Origin: Calditrichota bacterium
GTDB taxonomy: Bacteria > Zhuqueibacterota > JdFR-76 > BMS3Abin05
Length of the DNA stretch: 46,978 nucleotides
Assembly: GCA_013151735.1 (NCBI GenBank)
Contig: JAADHR010000188.1
Coordinates: 1-46,978, forward strand
Direction of reading: 5' to 3'
The position numbers and the translations under genes were made by a program. A model generated the notes under the pieces. That model saw only the letters and a list, made by a program, of their open reading frames with translations. It searched no databases and had not been told where the DNA came from. Shown in pieces: positions 34,537-41,676 of the stretch; positions within the stretch are counted from its first letter, which is position 1, and the number at the start of each line of letters is the position of its first letter.

Positions 34537-34565
34537 GAATTAAACTCTTTCGTCTTTCTGATCAA
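34537..34565 (-). promoter_or_regulatory. candidate promoter of galM-galK
   Basis: TTGATC (complement at 34560-34565), 17 bp and TAATTC (complement at 34537-34542), reverse strand; start about 15 nt before the galM ATG. Modest match only. Confidence 0.35.
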
Positions 34566-34641
34566 GAAATCCGAGATTTGGGACCGCTTTGAATTTCAGA
34601 GATCGCCCTCGGTTCTACGCCTCAATTTCCGCATTGCACTT

Positions 34642-34962
34642 TCATTTTTTTAGGGGTGCCATCGGCGAATGAATGCCTGATCCGGCTGAACCACGCTTTT
34701 TCAGCGAATCCAGCGGGGCTAATCGAAACGCAGGGTTTTCCGCTACCTGATGTTCCCGGTTCATAATGGCTTCCATTTCGCGCACAATCTCCGGGTGTTG
34801 ATTGCCACATTGTGACGTTCCTGTACATCATTTTCGAGATTGTACAGTTCAAGTTTTAAATTCCCTTTTTTGATATTTCGCCGAATTCCTTTCCATTTTC
34901 CCATACGAACAGCTGGCTGGTACCATGAATGCAAGATCTTTTAAAAATGTACGCCTGTCCAT
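34642..34962 (-). pseudogene. internally deleted, frameshifted sulfatase relic
   Basis: Reverse-strand remains of an arylsulfatase-like gene. It starts properly: AGGAG 7 nt before ATG 34962, then MDRRTFLKDLAF, a twin-arginine signal start. Within about 16 codons the frame passes into what, in the next frame, reads PAVRMGKWKGIRRNIKKGN, LKLELYNLENDVQERHNVAI. A one-base loss near 34780 then moves it to the third frame: HPEIVREMEAIMNREHQVAE, NPAFRLAPLDSL and a stop at 34642. RMGKWKGIR...LELYNLENDxxExHNVA..HPEIV is the C-terminal signature of sulfatases. The catalytic core with the formylglycine site is missing. It sits between the SSS symporter genes and galM-galK. Confidence 0.78.
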
Positions 34963-35086
34963 CTTTAATCTCCTGTAAAAACGCAGAAAAGAATAGATTT
35001 CAAAATTTCTTCACGAACACATTAACGTGCCATACCGGAGAACTGAAAAAAAGACTCTTCCTATCGAAAGATGAAAAACCCTTTAT

Positions 35087-35335
35087 TTACCGCTCCGCCC
35101 GGTAATGAATGTACGCCGGAATCAGAAAAAGCAACCCCCCGACCAACATGATGGCTCCCCACCACAGGTTTGGATTTCTCAGACCCCACCAGAGATGTTG
35201 ATGGACAAGCGTTACCGGTGTTTGATTTTGGGGATGAAACAAATAATTAACTCCCGTGAGGGTAACCATTAACCCCAGAACCGTCAACATAAGACCTACA
35301 AAAAACCAAATGGATAACATTTTCTTCTCAGACAT
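35087..35335 (-). CDS. small two-helix membrane protein downstream of the SSS symporter
   Basis: 82-residue protein with two predicted membrane helices (about 8-30 and 58-75) joined by a loop with HPQNQTPVTLVHQHLWWG. AAGGAG 7 nt before ATG 35335 fixes the start; a TTG at 35359 is in frame upstream but has no ribosome site. It follows the symporter gene by about 50 bp on the same strand, so it could be an accessory subunit of that transporter, as small subunits of other SSS proteins are, but it does not resemble the DUF4212 small subunit. Function unknown. Confidence 0.7.
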   Translation of the reverse strand: MSEKKMLSIWFFVGLMLTVLGLMVTLTGVNYLFHPQNQTPVTLVHQHLWWGLRNPNLWWGAIMLVGGLLFLIPAYIHYRAER

Positions 35336-35386
35336 TTTTAGTCTCCTTAAGTGAAACAATCAAAACGACTTCAAACAAACTTATTT

Positions 35387-37042
35387 TTACCAGAAGAGCA
35401 GATTTAGTACAACCAGGATAATCAGAGAAAAAACGGCAACAACGGCCGGCTTTTTGTAAAAGGGAGCGTCCTCTTCCTTTGCAATCGGTGTCATTCGTTT
35501 CACAAGGCCCACCAGTTCCTCCCTGGGTCGCGGTTTTGTAAAAAAGCTTACGATAATGGTTACGCTAAAACAAATCAACCAGGCCCACCAGGCACGCCAG
35601 AAATTGGCTGCCATGGGACTGGCATTATTTGACAGGGTGATTAGCGAGCGGGAAATGAGATCAAATTTCACCAGGATAAACAGGGTAAAAGAAGAAACCA
35701 TCCCTGCCACCAATCCCCAGAAGGCGCCATTGGGCGTAATCCAGACCACAAACATTCCCAAAAGCATGGTTGCAAACAAAGGAGCATTGACCCACGAGAA
35801 AATCGCTTGCATGTAGTCCATAATGCTGGGAAAGGATTTTGCCCAATACGCAGTGACGATGCTGATGAGAATACCTGCAATGGTGGCCACCCGTCCCATC
35901 CAGACGTAATGCTTGTCGGAGGCATTCTTTTTAATGACCGATTTGTAGATATCGTAGGTCCAGACGGTATTAAATGCGCTGATGTTTCCGGCCTGTCCGG
36001 CCATAAATCCGGCCAGCAGGGCCGTTACCCCAAGGCCAATCAGACCCTCCGGATAGTACCGCGCCAGAAGCATGGGCAGAGCCGAATCGTAGCGGACCTG
36101 TCCGTTATCAACCAATAATTTAAAGCCGCTGCTGGGGTCACGTGCAAGCACCCAGGCAATCAGCCCCCCCATAATGACAATAAAAGGAAGCGCCATTTTA
36201 AAGAATGAAGCAATGACCGGAGTCATTCGTGCAGAACGCAGATTTTTGGCTGAGAGGGCACGCTGGACCACCAAAAAATCAGTCGTCCAATAGCCAAATG
36301 AAAGAACAAATCCCAACCCCAGAACAATTCCCATCCAGGTCACGTGCATGCCATTCAGTGAGGGATCGGCAGAAGTGGACCAGAGTTTTCCCATGGAATC
36401 GGGAATTCGTGCAAAAATGGCCTTCCAGCCCCCTATTTCAATCAACCCCATAATTGATGCCAGCATCAGGCCAAACCAGATCAGGAAAAACTGAATGATC
36501 TCCGTAAAAATAGCGGACATTAATCCGCCCATAGTCACATAAGCGGCTACCGTTACAGCCGATGCCCACATGCAGGCGTCCCAGTTCCACCCCAAAAATG
36601 TCCGCAGGACAAGGGCCATGGCGTACAGATTAATCCCAGAGACCAGGAGCGTCATCAGGGCAAAGGAAATCGCATTCAAGACCCGGGTTTTTTCATCAAA
36701 TCGGAGTTTTAAATATCCGGGAACCGAGTGGATTTTACTGCTGTAGTAAAAGGGCATCATGTAAACAGCCAGAAAAAGCATGGCGGGAATGGCCCCAATC
36801 CAATAAAAATGCGCGACGTACATGCCATACTCGAAAGTGTTTCCTGTCATTCCGAGCAGCTCCAGGGCACCCATATTGGCACTCAGGAAAGCGAGTCCGG
36901 CAATCCATGAGCTGTTTCGGCGTCCCGCCAGGAAGAAATCTTCTCCTGTGCTGGTAAATTTTCGCAGATAAATTCCAATGCCAATAACGAAAACAAAATA
37001 GAGCGCAATAACTGACCAATCTACCCAGGAAATATGCAGCAT
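35387..37042 (-). CDS. sodium:solute symporter (SSS family, SGLT-like)
   Basis: Inner-membrane Na+-coupled importer of 551 residues with about 13-14 helices. Family signatures are DFFLAGRRNSSWIAGLAFLSANMGA (split after RNSSW), YWTTDFLVVQRALSAKNL, TALLAGFMAGQAGNISAFNTV (split after GNIS) and a Lys/Arg-rich tail before the last helix. These resemble the sugar branch (SGLT/vSGLT) rather than proline or pantothenate carriers. With galM, galK and a sulfatase relic downstream, a galactose-type or galactoside substrate is likely. ATG 37042 has AGGAGG 8 nt upstream, and a good promoter lies at 37121-37149. Confidence 0.9.
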   Translation of the reverse strand: MLHISWVDWSVIALYFVFVIGIGIYLRKFTSTGEDFFLAGRRNSSWIAGLAFLSANMGALELLGMTGNTFEYGMYVAHFYWIGAIPAMLFLAVYMMPFYYSSKIHSVPGYLKLRFDEKTRVLNAISFALMTLLVSGINLYAMALVLRTFLGWNWDACMWASAVTVAAYVTMGGLMSAIFTEIIQFFLIWFGLMLASIMGLIEIGGWKAIFARIPDSMGKLWSTSADPSLNGMHVTWMGIVLGLGFVLSFGYWTTDFLVVQRALSAKNLRSARMTPVIASFFKMALPFIVIMGGLIAWVLARDPSSGFKLLVDNGQVRYDSALPMLLARYYPEGLIGLGVTALLAGFMAGQAGNISAFNTVWTYDIYKSVIKKNASDKHYVWMGRVATIAGILISIVTAYWAKSFPSIMDYMQAIFSWVNAPLFATMLLGMFVVWITPNGAFWGLVAGMVSSFTLFILVKFDLISRSLITLSNNASPMAANFWRAWWAWLICFSVTIIVSFFTKPRPREELVGLVKRMTPIAKEEDAPFYKKPAVVAVFSLIILVVLNLLFW

Positions 37043-37120
37043 GCTGTTGTCCTCCTCAATCTTCTTCCAGATTCCTTAACGTACGGTAGTTGTTTACAAG
37101 GTTAGTAATTTTAAAAAGCT

Positions 37121-37149
37121 AATTTAAAGATTAAATCGATTTAAGTCAA
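37121..37149 (-). promoter_or_regulatory. promoter of the symporter operon
   Basis: TTGACT (complement at 37144-37149), 17 bp and TAAATT (complement at 37121-37126), reverse strand. The spacer contains AAATCGATTT, a 10-bp palindrome that could bind a regulator. Confidence 0.6.
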
Positions 37150-37305
37150 GCAAAATCGAACACCGTTCCACAATTTACTAAGGAACGAGTTTTGGAAAGA
37201 AGCCGAATGCAACGGCTCCATTCGGAATTATTGAAAATAGGACTCAATTCAGCCCATTTATTTGCCGATAAAACATCAAAAATATAGCACAAGCCCAATT
37301 TTATT

Positions 37306-37334
37306 TTGTATTTTGTTTAATTTTTGATTATATT
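37306..37334 (+). promoter_or_regulatory. promoter of the pyruvate:ferredoxin oxidoreductase gene
   Basis: TTGTAT (37306-37311), 17 bp and TATATT (37329-37334), giving a leader of about 90 nt. Confidence 0.5.
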
Positions 37335-37429
37335 TAGTGCTGATTTGGAAATGGCATTGGAATAAGAGATCGTTTTGTACACATCACACGCGTCTCTTAC
37401 CAAAATTTTAATAGATTGGAGGATTGAAC

Positions 37430-40400
37430 ATGAGTAGAAAAATGGTCACAATCGATGGAAATGAGGCCGCGGCTTATGTTGCTCATAAAGTAAACGAAGT
37501 CTGCGCCATTTATCCCATCACACCATCCTCTCCAATGGGAGAATGGGCAGACCTGTGGTCTGCAATGAATCAAAAAAATATCTGGGGCACCATTCCCACC
37601 GTGGTGGAGCTCCAGAGCGAGGGCGGGGCATCGGGTGCGGTGCATGGCTCCCTGCAATCAGGTGCGCTAACCACCACCTTTACCGCATCCCAGGGTTTGC
37701 TTCTGATGATTCCCAATATGTTTAAAATTGCGGGCGAATTAAATTCCACTGTTTTTCACGTGGCTGCTCGTTCCGTTGCTACGCACGCCCTTTCTATTTT
37801 TGGCGATCACAGTGACGTCATGGCTACCCGAGGAACGGGATTTGGGCTTTTGGCTTCGGGTTCTACCCAGGAAATCATGGATTTTGCATTGATTGCCCAG
37901 GCCGCTACACTGGAATCCCGTGTGCCGCTGGTTCATTTTTTCGATGGATTTCGAAGCTCGCATCAAATTTCCAAGATTGAACAGTTAAGTGACGACGACA
38001 TGCGGGCCATGATCGACGACAACCTGGTCAGAGCCCATCGCCAGCGCGCCCTCAGCCCGGACAATCCCTTTATTCGCGGCACGGCTCAAAACCCGGATGT
38101 ATTCTTCCAGAACCGGGAAGCCGCCAATCCCTTCTACCTGAAAGCCCCGGACATCATGCAGAAACAGATGGATAAATTTGCTAAAATTACGGGGCGTCAG
38201 TACCACCTGTTTGATTATGTCGGGGCTCCGGATGCCGAACGCGTGATTATGCTGATGGGTTCCAGTGTGGAAACCGCTCACGAAACCGTGGAATACCTGA
38301 TGGAAAAGGGCGAAAAGGTGGGTGTGGTGAAGGTTCGATTGTACCGCCCCTTCTCTATTAAGCACCTCATGCAGGCCCTGCCGCCCACGGTAAAAGTGAT
38401 TGCCACACTGGATCGAACCAAGGAATCCGGCAGCACAGGCGAACCGCTTTATCTGGATGTGATCACCGCCATTACAGAAGCCATGAGCGATGGCACGGCT
38501 CCTTTTAAGACAGCCCCCAGGGTCGTCGGCGGACGCTACGGTCTCTCTTCCAAAGAATTCACAGCGGCCATGGTAAAGGGTGTGTTTGATGAGCTCAAAA
38601 AAGACAAACCCAAAAACCACTTCACAGTGGGTATTCACGACGATGTAACCCACACCAGTCTGGAATGGGATCCCAAATTCAGCCTCGAGAAGGATGATGT
38701 GGTGCGGGCCATGTTTTACGGGCTCGGTTCTGACGGAACCGTGAGCGCCAACAAAAACTCCATTAAGATTATTGGAGAAGGCACCAAAAATTACGCACAA
38801 GGTTACTTTGTGTACGATTCCAAAAAGGCCGGTTCGATGACGGTTTCGCACCTGCGTTTCGGACCGCGTCCCATTCGGTCTACCTATTTAATTAACGCGG
38901 CAAATTTTGTGGCTTGTCACCAGTTTTTCTTCATCGAAAAATTTGATATGCTTAAGAATGCCGTGGAAGGGGCCACATTTCTGCTGAACAGCCCCTACGG
39001 ACCGGAAAAAACCTGGGACAAACTTCCCAAAAAAGTCCAGCAGCAAATTATCGATAAAAAGCTCAATTTTTATGCGATCGACGCCTATGAAGTCGCAAAA
39101 AAGACGGGCATGGGTTTACGCATCAACACGATTATGCAGACCTGCTTTTTTGCCATTTCAGGTATTCTTCCAAAAGATGAGGCCATTGACGCCATCAAAA
39201 ATGCCATCAAAAAAACATACGGCAAAAAGGGTGAAGAAATCGTTCAGAAAAACTTCAACGCGGTGGATCAGGCCCTTGCTCATCTTCACAAAATTGATTA
39301 TCCTGACAAGCCGACCAGCACAATCGAAATGCCTCCGGTGGTTTCTCCGAAAGCGCCGGAATTTGTGCAAAAATTTACGGCCCGACTTATTGCGGGTGAA
39401 GGCGATGAGGTGCCGGTAAGTATGCTGCCTCCGGACGGCACATTTCCGAATGCAACGGCCAAGTGGGAAAAACGTAACATTGCGCTGGAAATTCCTGTCT
39501 GGGACGAAGGCCTTTGTATTCAGTGTAACAAATGTGCCATTGTCTGTCCCCACGCCGCTATTCGGATCAAGGCATACGATCCCAAACACCTGGATGACGC
39601 GCCGCCCACATTTAAATCGATGGACTACCGCGGTAAAGAATTCCCCGGATGGAAATATACGGTGCAGGTAGCCCCCGAAGATTGTACGGGCTGCGGTGCG
39701 TGTGTGTACATCTGCCCGGCAAAAGACAAAAAGAATCCCGAACACAAATCGCTGGATCTGGCACCTCAGCCGCCGCTGCGCGAACAGGAACGGGAAAATT
39801 TTGAATTTTTCGAAAGCCTCCCCGAGGTGGACCGAACCAAAGTGCGTCTGGATACGGTAAAAGGCTCCCAATTCCTGCAACCGCTATTTGAATATTCCGG
39901 CGCATGTGCAGGCTGCGGAGAAACACCCTACGTTAAGCTGGTTACGCAATTGTTTGGCGACCGGACACTGATTGCCAACGCGACGGGGTGTTCATCCATT
40001 TACGGCGGGAACCTGCCAACCTCTCCCTGGGACATTAATCCCGAGGGGCGCGGACCAGCCTGGTCAAACTCCTTGTTCGAAGACAATGCGGAGTTCGGCT
40101 ATGGCTTTCGGCTATCGATTGACCAGCGGTCTGAATTTGCAGCAGAACTCGTAAGGCGGTTAGCCAAAGAGATTGGCCCGCAGTTGGCTGAAGAGATTCT
40201 GAGTGCCGATCAACATGATGAAATCGGGATTCGGTTGCAGCGGGAACGCGTGGCTCAGTTGAAACAGAAACTGGCCAAAATGGATTCTGAAGAGGCCAAA
40301 CACCTTCTGGTTCTGGCCGACCTTCTGGTTAAGAAGAGCGTCTGGATTATCGGTGGTGACGGCTGGGCTTACGACATCGGGTACGGCGGATTGGATCACG

Positions 40401-41011
40401 TGCTGGCCTCCGGACGGAATGTTAACGTTCTGGTTCTGGACACAGAGGTGTATTCCAACACGGGCGGTCAGGCATCCAAGGCAACCCCGCTGGGCGCCGT
40501 AGCCAAGTTTGCAGCCGCCGGAAAACCCCTGCCCAAAAAGGACCTGGGGCTGATGGCCATGACCTACGGCAACGTGTACGTGGCCAAAGTGGCCATGGGC
40601 TACAACGATGCCCAAACGGTTCGCGCCTTTATGGAAGCCGAGGCCTACAACGGTCCCTCGATCATCATCGCCTACAGCCACTGCATTGAACACGGTATCG
40701 ACATGATGCTGGGCGACCGCCAACAGGAACTGGCGGTAAAATCGGGAGCCTGGGTGCTTTACCGCTACAATCCTGAGCTGGCCAAACAGGGTAAAAATCC
40801 GTTAAAGCTGGATTCGAAGGAACCGTCGATTCACTTTAAGGAATACGCCTACAACGAAACCCGGTTCAAGATGCTGACCAAGAGCCGCCCGGAACGGGCT
40901 GAGAAATTACTGCAAGAAGCCGAACGCGAGGCCAAAGCCCGCTGGAGCTACTACAAGCAACTGGCCGAAATGGATTACAGTCAGTTCAGTATTCCGGACA
41001 CGATGAAATAA
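37430..41011 (+). CDS. por: pyruvate:ferredoxin (flavodoxin) oxidoreductase, single-chain
   Basis: Oxidises pyruvate with CoA to acetyl-CoA and CO2, reducing ferredoxin or flavodoxin; the reaction is reversible. One 1193-residue chain (alpha, gamma, delta and beta parts fused, NifJ type). The N-terminal pyruvate/TPP domain has YPITPSSPMGEWADLW. Two 4Fe-4S motifs follow: CIQCNKCAIVCP (about 697) and CTGCGACVYICP (about 753). The C-terminal TPP domain has GACAGCGETPY (about 825) and GDGWAYDIGYGGLDHVLASG (about 977) with NTGGQ. All four C-terminal-domain cluster cysteines appear present. ATG 37430 has GGAGG 7 nt upstream; a TTG two codons earlier lies in that site. Monocistronic, with its own promoter and terminator. 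Confidence 0.96.
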   Translation: MSRKMVTIDGNEAAAYVAHKVNEVCAIYPITPSSPMGEWADLWSAMNQKNIWGTIPTVVELQSEGGASGAVHGSLQSGALTTTFTASQGLLLMIPNMFKIAGELNSTVFHVAARSVATHALSIFGDHSDVMATRGTGFGLLASGSTQEIMDFALIAQAATLESRVPLVHFFDGFRSSHQISKIEQLSDDDMRAMIDDNLVRAHRQRALSPDNPFIRGTAQNPDVFFQNREAANPFYLKAPDIMQKQMDKFAKITGRQYHLFDYVGAPDAERVIMLMGSSVETAHETVEYLMEKGEKVGVVKVRLYRPFSIKHLMQALPPTVKVIATLDRTKESGSTGEPLYLDVITAITEAMSDGTAPFKTAPRVVGGRYGLSSKEFTAAMVKGVFDELKKDKPKNHFTVGIHDDVTHTSLEWDPKFSLEKDDVVRAMFYGLGSDGTVSANKNSIKIIGEGTKNYAQGYFVYDSKKAGSMTVSHLRFGPRPIRSTYLINAANFVACHQFFFIEKFDMLKNAVEGATFLLNSPYGPEKTWDKLPKKVQQQIIDKKLNFYAIDAYEVAKKTGMGLRINTIMQTCFFAISGILPKDEAIDAIKNAIKKTYGKKGEEIVQKNFNAVDQALAHLHKIDYPDKPTSTIEMPPVVSPKAPEFVQKFTARLIAGEGDEVPVSMLPPDGTFPNATAKWEKRNIALEIPVWDEGLCIQCNKCAIVCPHAAIRIKAYDPKHLDDAPPTFKSMDYRGKEFPGWKYTVQVAPEDCTGCGACVYICPAKDKKNPEHKSLDLAPQPPLREQERENFEFFESLPEVDRTKVRLDTVKGSQFLQPLFEYSGACAGCGETPYVKLVTQLFGDRTLIANATGCSSIYGGNLPTSPWDINPEGRGPAWSNSLFEDNAEFGYGFRLSIDQRSEFAAELVRRLAKEIGPQLAEEILSADQHDEIGIRLQRERVAQLKQKLAKMDSEEAKHLLVLADLLVKKSVWIIGGDGWAYDIGYGGLDHVLASGRNVNVLVLDTEVYSNTGGQASKATPLGAVAKFAAAGKPLPKKDLGLMAMTYGNVYVAKVAMGYNDAQTVRAFMEAEAYNGPSIIIAYSHCIEHGIDMMLGDRQQELAVKSGAWVLYRYNPELAKQGKNPLKLDSKEPSIHFKEYAYNETRFKMLTKSRPERAEKLLQEAEREAKARWSYYKQLAEMDYSQFSIPDTMK

Positions 41012-41025
41012 AAAGAAACCATAAG

Positions 41026-41058
41026 AGGGGCGCCTTGTCTAAAAGCGCCCCTTTTTTT
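41026..41058 (+). terminator. intrinsic terminator of por
   Basis: 8-bp stem AGGGGCGC (41026-41033) with GCGCCCCT (41045-41052), followed by a run of T to 41058. It starts 15 bp past the por stop. Confidence 0.88.
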
Positions 41059-41063
41059 ATTGT

Positions 41064-41113
41064 TTGTTTATTTTTTCCTTTGCGCCATCGCACCTCCACA
41101 GTGATTTTTTCAA
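41064..41113. repeat. 50-bp direct repeat, copy A
   Basis: Begins TTGTTTATTTTTT and contains GCGCCATCGCACCTCCACAG. By hand alignment it matches copy B at 41311-41360 over 50 bp without gaps at 46 positions. Its last bases overlap the first hairpin of the enclosed array. Confidence 0.85.
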
Positions 41114-41267
41114 CCGCGAAGCGGTTGAACATGTGTAGAATGATTCAAAGGAAAAATCTTGGAACCCTGAAGGGGTTCAACATCAGAACATTTCGGTTCA
41201 ACCCCGCTGGGGTTGTCAAAATCGATCCCTTTTCTAACTCCTGCAAATGTTTAACGCCTTCGGCGTT
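41109..41267. repeat. array of four short hairpins (REP-like)
   Basis: Four inverted repeats in 160 bp. H1: TTCAACCGC/GCGGTTGAA (41109-41117, 41121-41129). H2: GAACCC/GGGTTC (41162-41167, 41173-41178). H3: CAACCCC/GGGGTTG (41199-41205, 41209-41215). H4: AACGCC/GGCGTT (41253-41258, 41262-41267). Loops are 3 nt (5 in H2). Three carry the theme AACCsC...GsGGTT, so they look like divergent copies of one dispersed palindromic element. No protein is encoded. Confidence 0.75.
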
Positions 41268-41310
41268 TTTGTGTAAATTGCTCGGATCGTAAAATCTCAC
41301 CACTTAACAT

Positions 41311-41360
41311 TTGTTTATTTTTCCCCTTGCGCCATCGCACCTGCACAGTGATTTTTTTAA
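41311..41360. repeat. 50-bp direct repeat, copy B
   Basis: Second copy of the repeat at 41064-41113, differing at 4 of 50 positions (two in the T/C run, one C to G in CACCTxCACAG, one near the 3' end). Same orientation, so the pair brackets the hairpin array. Confidence 0.85.
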
Positions 41361-41378
41361 TTGTTTTCCAAAAACTTC

Positions 41379-41407
41379 TTGCTTTTTGACAGAATTTTGC
41401 TTATCTT
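41379..41407 (+). promoter_or_regulatory. promoter of the his operon
   Basis: TTGCTT (41379-41384), 17 bp and TATCTT (41402-41407). It lies just beyond repeat copy B, with a predicted start near 41414, about 30 nt before the leader peptide ATG. A TTGACA at 41387 overlaps the spacer but has no -10 at the right distance. Confidence 0.55.
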
Positions 41408-41442
41408 TAGTTCAATTTAATTAAGGAATTTTGGAGAACGCT

Positions 41443-41520
41443 ATGTTTATTCGCAGGCCTGACATGCATTTACACCATCACCATCGGAACACCGTGGGCC
41501 GATTTGCGGGTAAACTTTAA
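41443..41520 (+). CDS. hisL: his operon leader peptide
   Basis: A 25-codon open frame with GGAG 6 nt before ATG 41443 and TAA at 41518-41520. Codons 9-14 read His-Leu-His-His-His-His (41467-41484), so five of six consecutive codons are for histidine, the hallmark of a his attenuator leader. The rest (start MFIRRPDM, end RNTVGRFAGKL) is not like the E. coli HisL apart from the His run. The peptide itself probably has no function; ribosome pausing on the His codons when charged tRNA-His is scarce is what matters. Confidence 0.9.
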   Translation: MFIRRPDMHLHHHHRNTVGRFAGKL

Positions 41521-41578
41521 ATAAAAATACAGGATTTTCAAATCGAGCCCACTTACCCAATCGGAAGTGGGCTTTTTT
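41452..41578 (+). promoter_or_regulatory. his transcription attenuator (antiterminator/terminator switch)
   Basis: Three competing helices can be traced. Antiterminator: GTGGGCCGATT (41494-41504, inside the leader frame) pairs with AATCGAGCCCAC (41541-41552), 11 pairs with one bulged A at 41546. Terminator: AGCCCACTT (41546-41554) pairs with AAGTGGGCT (41565-41573), then U-run. They share 41546-41552 and exclude each other. A weaker early helix, CGCAGGCC (41452-41459) with GGCC and TGCG (41497-41500, 41505-41508), can block the antiterminator. A ribosome paused on the His codons would cover the early segment and favour readthrough. Confidence 0.85.
41546..41578 (+). terminator. attenuator terminator upstream of hisZ
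   Basis: 9-bp stem AGCCCACTT (41546-41554) with AAGTGGGCT (41565-41573) and six U (41573-41578), 25 bp after the leader stop codon and about 100 bp before hisZ. Confidence 0.9.
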
Positions 41579-41610
41579 GTTTAGGTAAAAACAGGTCATT
41601 TTTAGGTGTT

Positions 41611-41630
41611 GTCTGACTACCTGGTCAGAC
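41611..41630. promoter_or_regulatory. GTCTGAC dyad between attenuator and hisZ
   Basis: GTCTGAC (41611-41617) and GTCAGAC (41624-41630) form a perfect 7-bp inverted repeat around TACCTG; GGTCAGACC within it is itself a 4-1-4 palindrome. It resembles operators of GntR-family regulators. No regulator gene is nearby. Confidence 0.45.
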
Positions 41631-41676
41631 CGTACCGAAAAATAGAAAAAACCAAAAAACTATTCTGGAGATTTTT

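Larger units (their letters stand above)
37043..37429. other. divergent regulatory region symporter/por
   Basis: A 387-bp AT-rich spacer between divergent genes. It holds one promoter for each (37121-37149 reverse, 37306-37334 forward). I see no frame, repeat or strong hairpin between them. Confidence 0.6.
41012..41676. other. por-hisZ intergenic block: terminator, repeat cassette, his attenuator
   Basis: The longest gene-poor stretch (665 bp). In order: por terminator (41026-41058); first 50-bp repeat copy (41064-41113); four small hairpins (41109-41267); second repeat copy (41311-41360); his promoter (41379-41407); leader peptide and attenuator (41443-41578); a GTCTGAC dyad (41611-41630); the hisZ ribosome site. 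Each is listed separately. Confidence 0.8.

Noticed and set aside
34622-34852. 76-codon reverse frame near galM taken as a small gene
   Set aside because: It runs in the wrong frame across a sulfatase relic; the other two frames carry the sulfatase signature.
37985-38851. 288-codon reverse frame opposite the N-terminal part of por
   Set aside because: Shadow of a conserved coding region; composition is the complement of por codons.
39158-39880. 240-codon reverse frame inside por
   Set aside because: Antisense to the Fe-S and central region of a clear PFOR gene; His/Arg/Phe-rich shadow with no motif.
41253-41270. AACGCC/GGCGTT hairpin followed by T residues as a terminator
   Set aside because: Stem is only 6 bp and por already has a strong terminator 200 bp upstream; it fits the hairpin array better.
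41064-41360. Hairpin array read as a CRISPR array
   Set aside because: Only two copies of the long repeat, about 200 bp apart, and the inner hairpins differ in sequence and spacing; no cas genes.
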